A stretch of 64,000 nucleotides of DNA from the NCBI GenBank assembly GCA_029721515.1, contig CM056556.1:6572501-6636500 (forward strand), written 5' to 3'. Shown in pieces: positions 62,870-64,000 of the stretch. A model generated the notes under the pieces. The model saw only the letters and a list, made by a program, of their open reading frames with translations, searched no databases and was not told the origin of the DNA. Made by a program: the position numbers and the translations under genes. Origin of the DNA: Synanceia verrucosa (Eukaryota; Chordata; Actinopteri; Perciformes; Synanceiidae). How positions within the stretch are numbered: position 1 is the stretch's first letter; every line of letters begins with the position of its first letter.

Positions 62870-64000
62870 ACAACGTTGTAAAGTCAACAAAAAGAAAAGG
62901 CCAGGGTCCCGGGCACACGAGTGACCCCTGCCATTTTGACCTCTTCCTACCCATAAGGCCTGTGGTGTTGACAGGAGCCTGGTGGGGGATGGGTAAACAA
63001 ACGAGCCACATGGAAAACAACTCCAAGGCACTGCTGCAAGTTAAACACAAAAACACTGAAAAGCTCAGTTTTCCAGTCTCTCACTTTAAATTAGCATATA
63101 ATATAGACTGTTGACATGTAGAGTCCTATAATAAAATAGTGCAACTTGATTAAGAATTGTCTAATGCTGTTGAACTTTTCATGTTCTTGGCACTGCATGT
63201 CTAAATCAGGAATAATCCCTTTACTTTTATCTTTTAATCTTTGTTGTATAAATAACAACATCCTGCTTGTCTTTCTGAGCATAAAGTCAGCAGAAGTAAG
63301 CTACTGTATAAAGGATTGGGCTTTCCCATCATTTGAAGTCCTAGAGAGGAGACTCAACTCTTGGAATCTGCTTTATTTCACTGGACGTCAGCTATAAAGT
63401 GAAGGCTTGATCATTAATGTTAGTTTCCTTGTGCATAGGCCTCGATGCTGAGTGTATTTCACTTGCCTGCTTCACTGAGGCCTAGAATCTCTAATGCAGC
63501 AGACAGACTCTCGCCACTGATAGATTTGTGTCCCGTGGGACAGGTTTGTATCACTGTTGGCTGTCAGCGCATACATTATACCGTTTAAGCAAGAATGATC
63601 ACTGCTATTAACAACAAAGCGGGCCCAATTGAATAATTTAAGTTAGTGGGTAGAGGCAGTGACTCGTTGCTGATAAAAGAAGGGAGTGGAGAATTGATCA
63701 AACAGCCAGCCCTCACCCAGCCGTGGGAATATAAATAATAAAAGGAGATCAGAGTGATTAGCTATGGTGCCCTGTTCCACTCTGGTGCCTACTACTTACA
63801 TTCCTCTCCTGCTGAGATTGCCGTGGACATCTTGATTCCACTTTGCTGCTCGCAATGGCAAATCAATATGTTCCATAACAGATGGAAGTGGGAACGATTG
63901 GATGTAACTCATGTGAAATCCAAGAGAGTGATGTGTCCGTACGGGGCTTTTTTTCTCTTCACCTTGGTCTGTAGGGGGAAAAAAGACCTATCATGTCTTC

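Larger units (their letters stand above)
57566..64000. other. DNA upstream of fjx1, no gene seen
   Basis: Human PAMR1 starts upstream of FJX1 on the opposite strand, so plus-strand pamr1 exons were sought here. None with CUB, EGF, sushi or protease motifs was found. GC-richer DNA at 60330-60830 has short frames on both strands but no convincing splice structure. The small MITE at 62784 is the only defined element. Confidence 0.5.

Noticed and set aside
57566..64000. pamr1 exons expected from human gene order
   Set aside because: No CUB, EGF, sushi or trypsin-like motif was found on the plus strand.

Overview
The window is nuclear DNA of a teleost fish, probably a percomorph. The evidence is: split genes with GT-AG introns, very low coding density, many (CA)n/(GT)n arrays, a tRNA-derived SINE with a GGAT-repeat tail, TTAA-flanked piggyBac-like MITEs, hAT-type MITEs with 8-bp target duplications, and a CR1/L2/Rex1-like LINE remnant. 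I see no bacterial, viral or organellar genes and no CRISPR array.

Two protein-coding genes are well supported, both on the minus strand. fjx1 (55844-57127) is one uninterrupted frame for a 427-residue Golgi-type four-jointed kinase, lying in a GC-rich, CpG-rich stretch. trim44 lies about 22 kb downstream of it. Its main coding exon is 33455-34087 (possibly to 34102), followed by exons at 32070-32147 and 23798-24082, all joined in phase 0. A likely 12-codon last exon is at 22203-22241, and a probable 5' noncoding exon and promoter is near 34972-35200. The order and shared direction of FJX1 then TRIM44 match human chromosome 11p13, which supports both identifications. The two genes are neighbours but I infer no shared pathway: one is a Golgi kinase for cadherin domains, the other a RING-less B-box/coiled-coil protein of ubiquitin signalling.

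Layout: 1-22.2 kb is noncoding DNA downstream of trim44 with several transposon relics and one exon-like segment on the plus strand (15811-15928). 22.2-35.2 kb is trim44, whose large intron (24083-32069) holds an intact-looking hAT MITE and a piggyBac-like MITE. 35.2-55.8 kb lies between trim44 and fjx1. It holds a LINE 3' fragment, a roughly 670-bp inverted-repeat (foldback) element, a piggyBac-like MITE split by a SINE, and two exon-like segments (43015-43190 plus; 47236-47317 minus). 57.1-64 kb is upstream of fjx1 and appears noncoding, with a tiny hAT-like MITE at 62784-62869.

The most informative structures beyond the genes are the transposon footprints with visible termini and target duplications, including two cases of nesting: a SINE inside a piggyBac MITE, and a TAA-flanked MITE inside a hAT element. 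The exon-like segments are unassigned; they are the best places to look for an undescribed transcript. All calls come from reading the sequence; no similarity search, transcript data or computed alignment was available.
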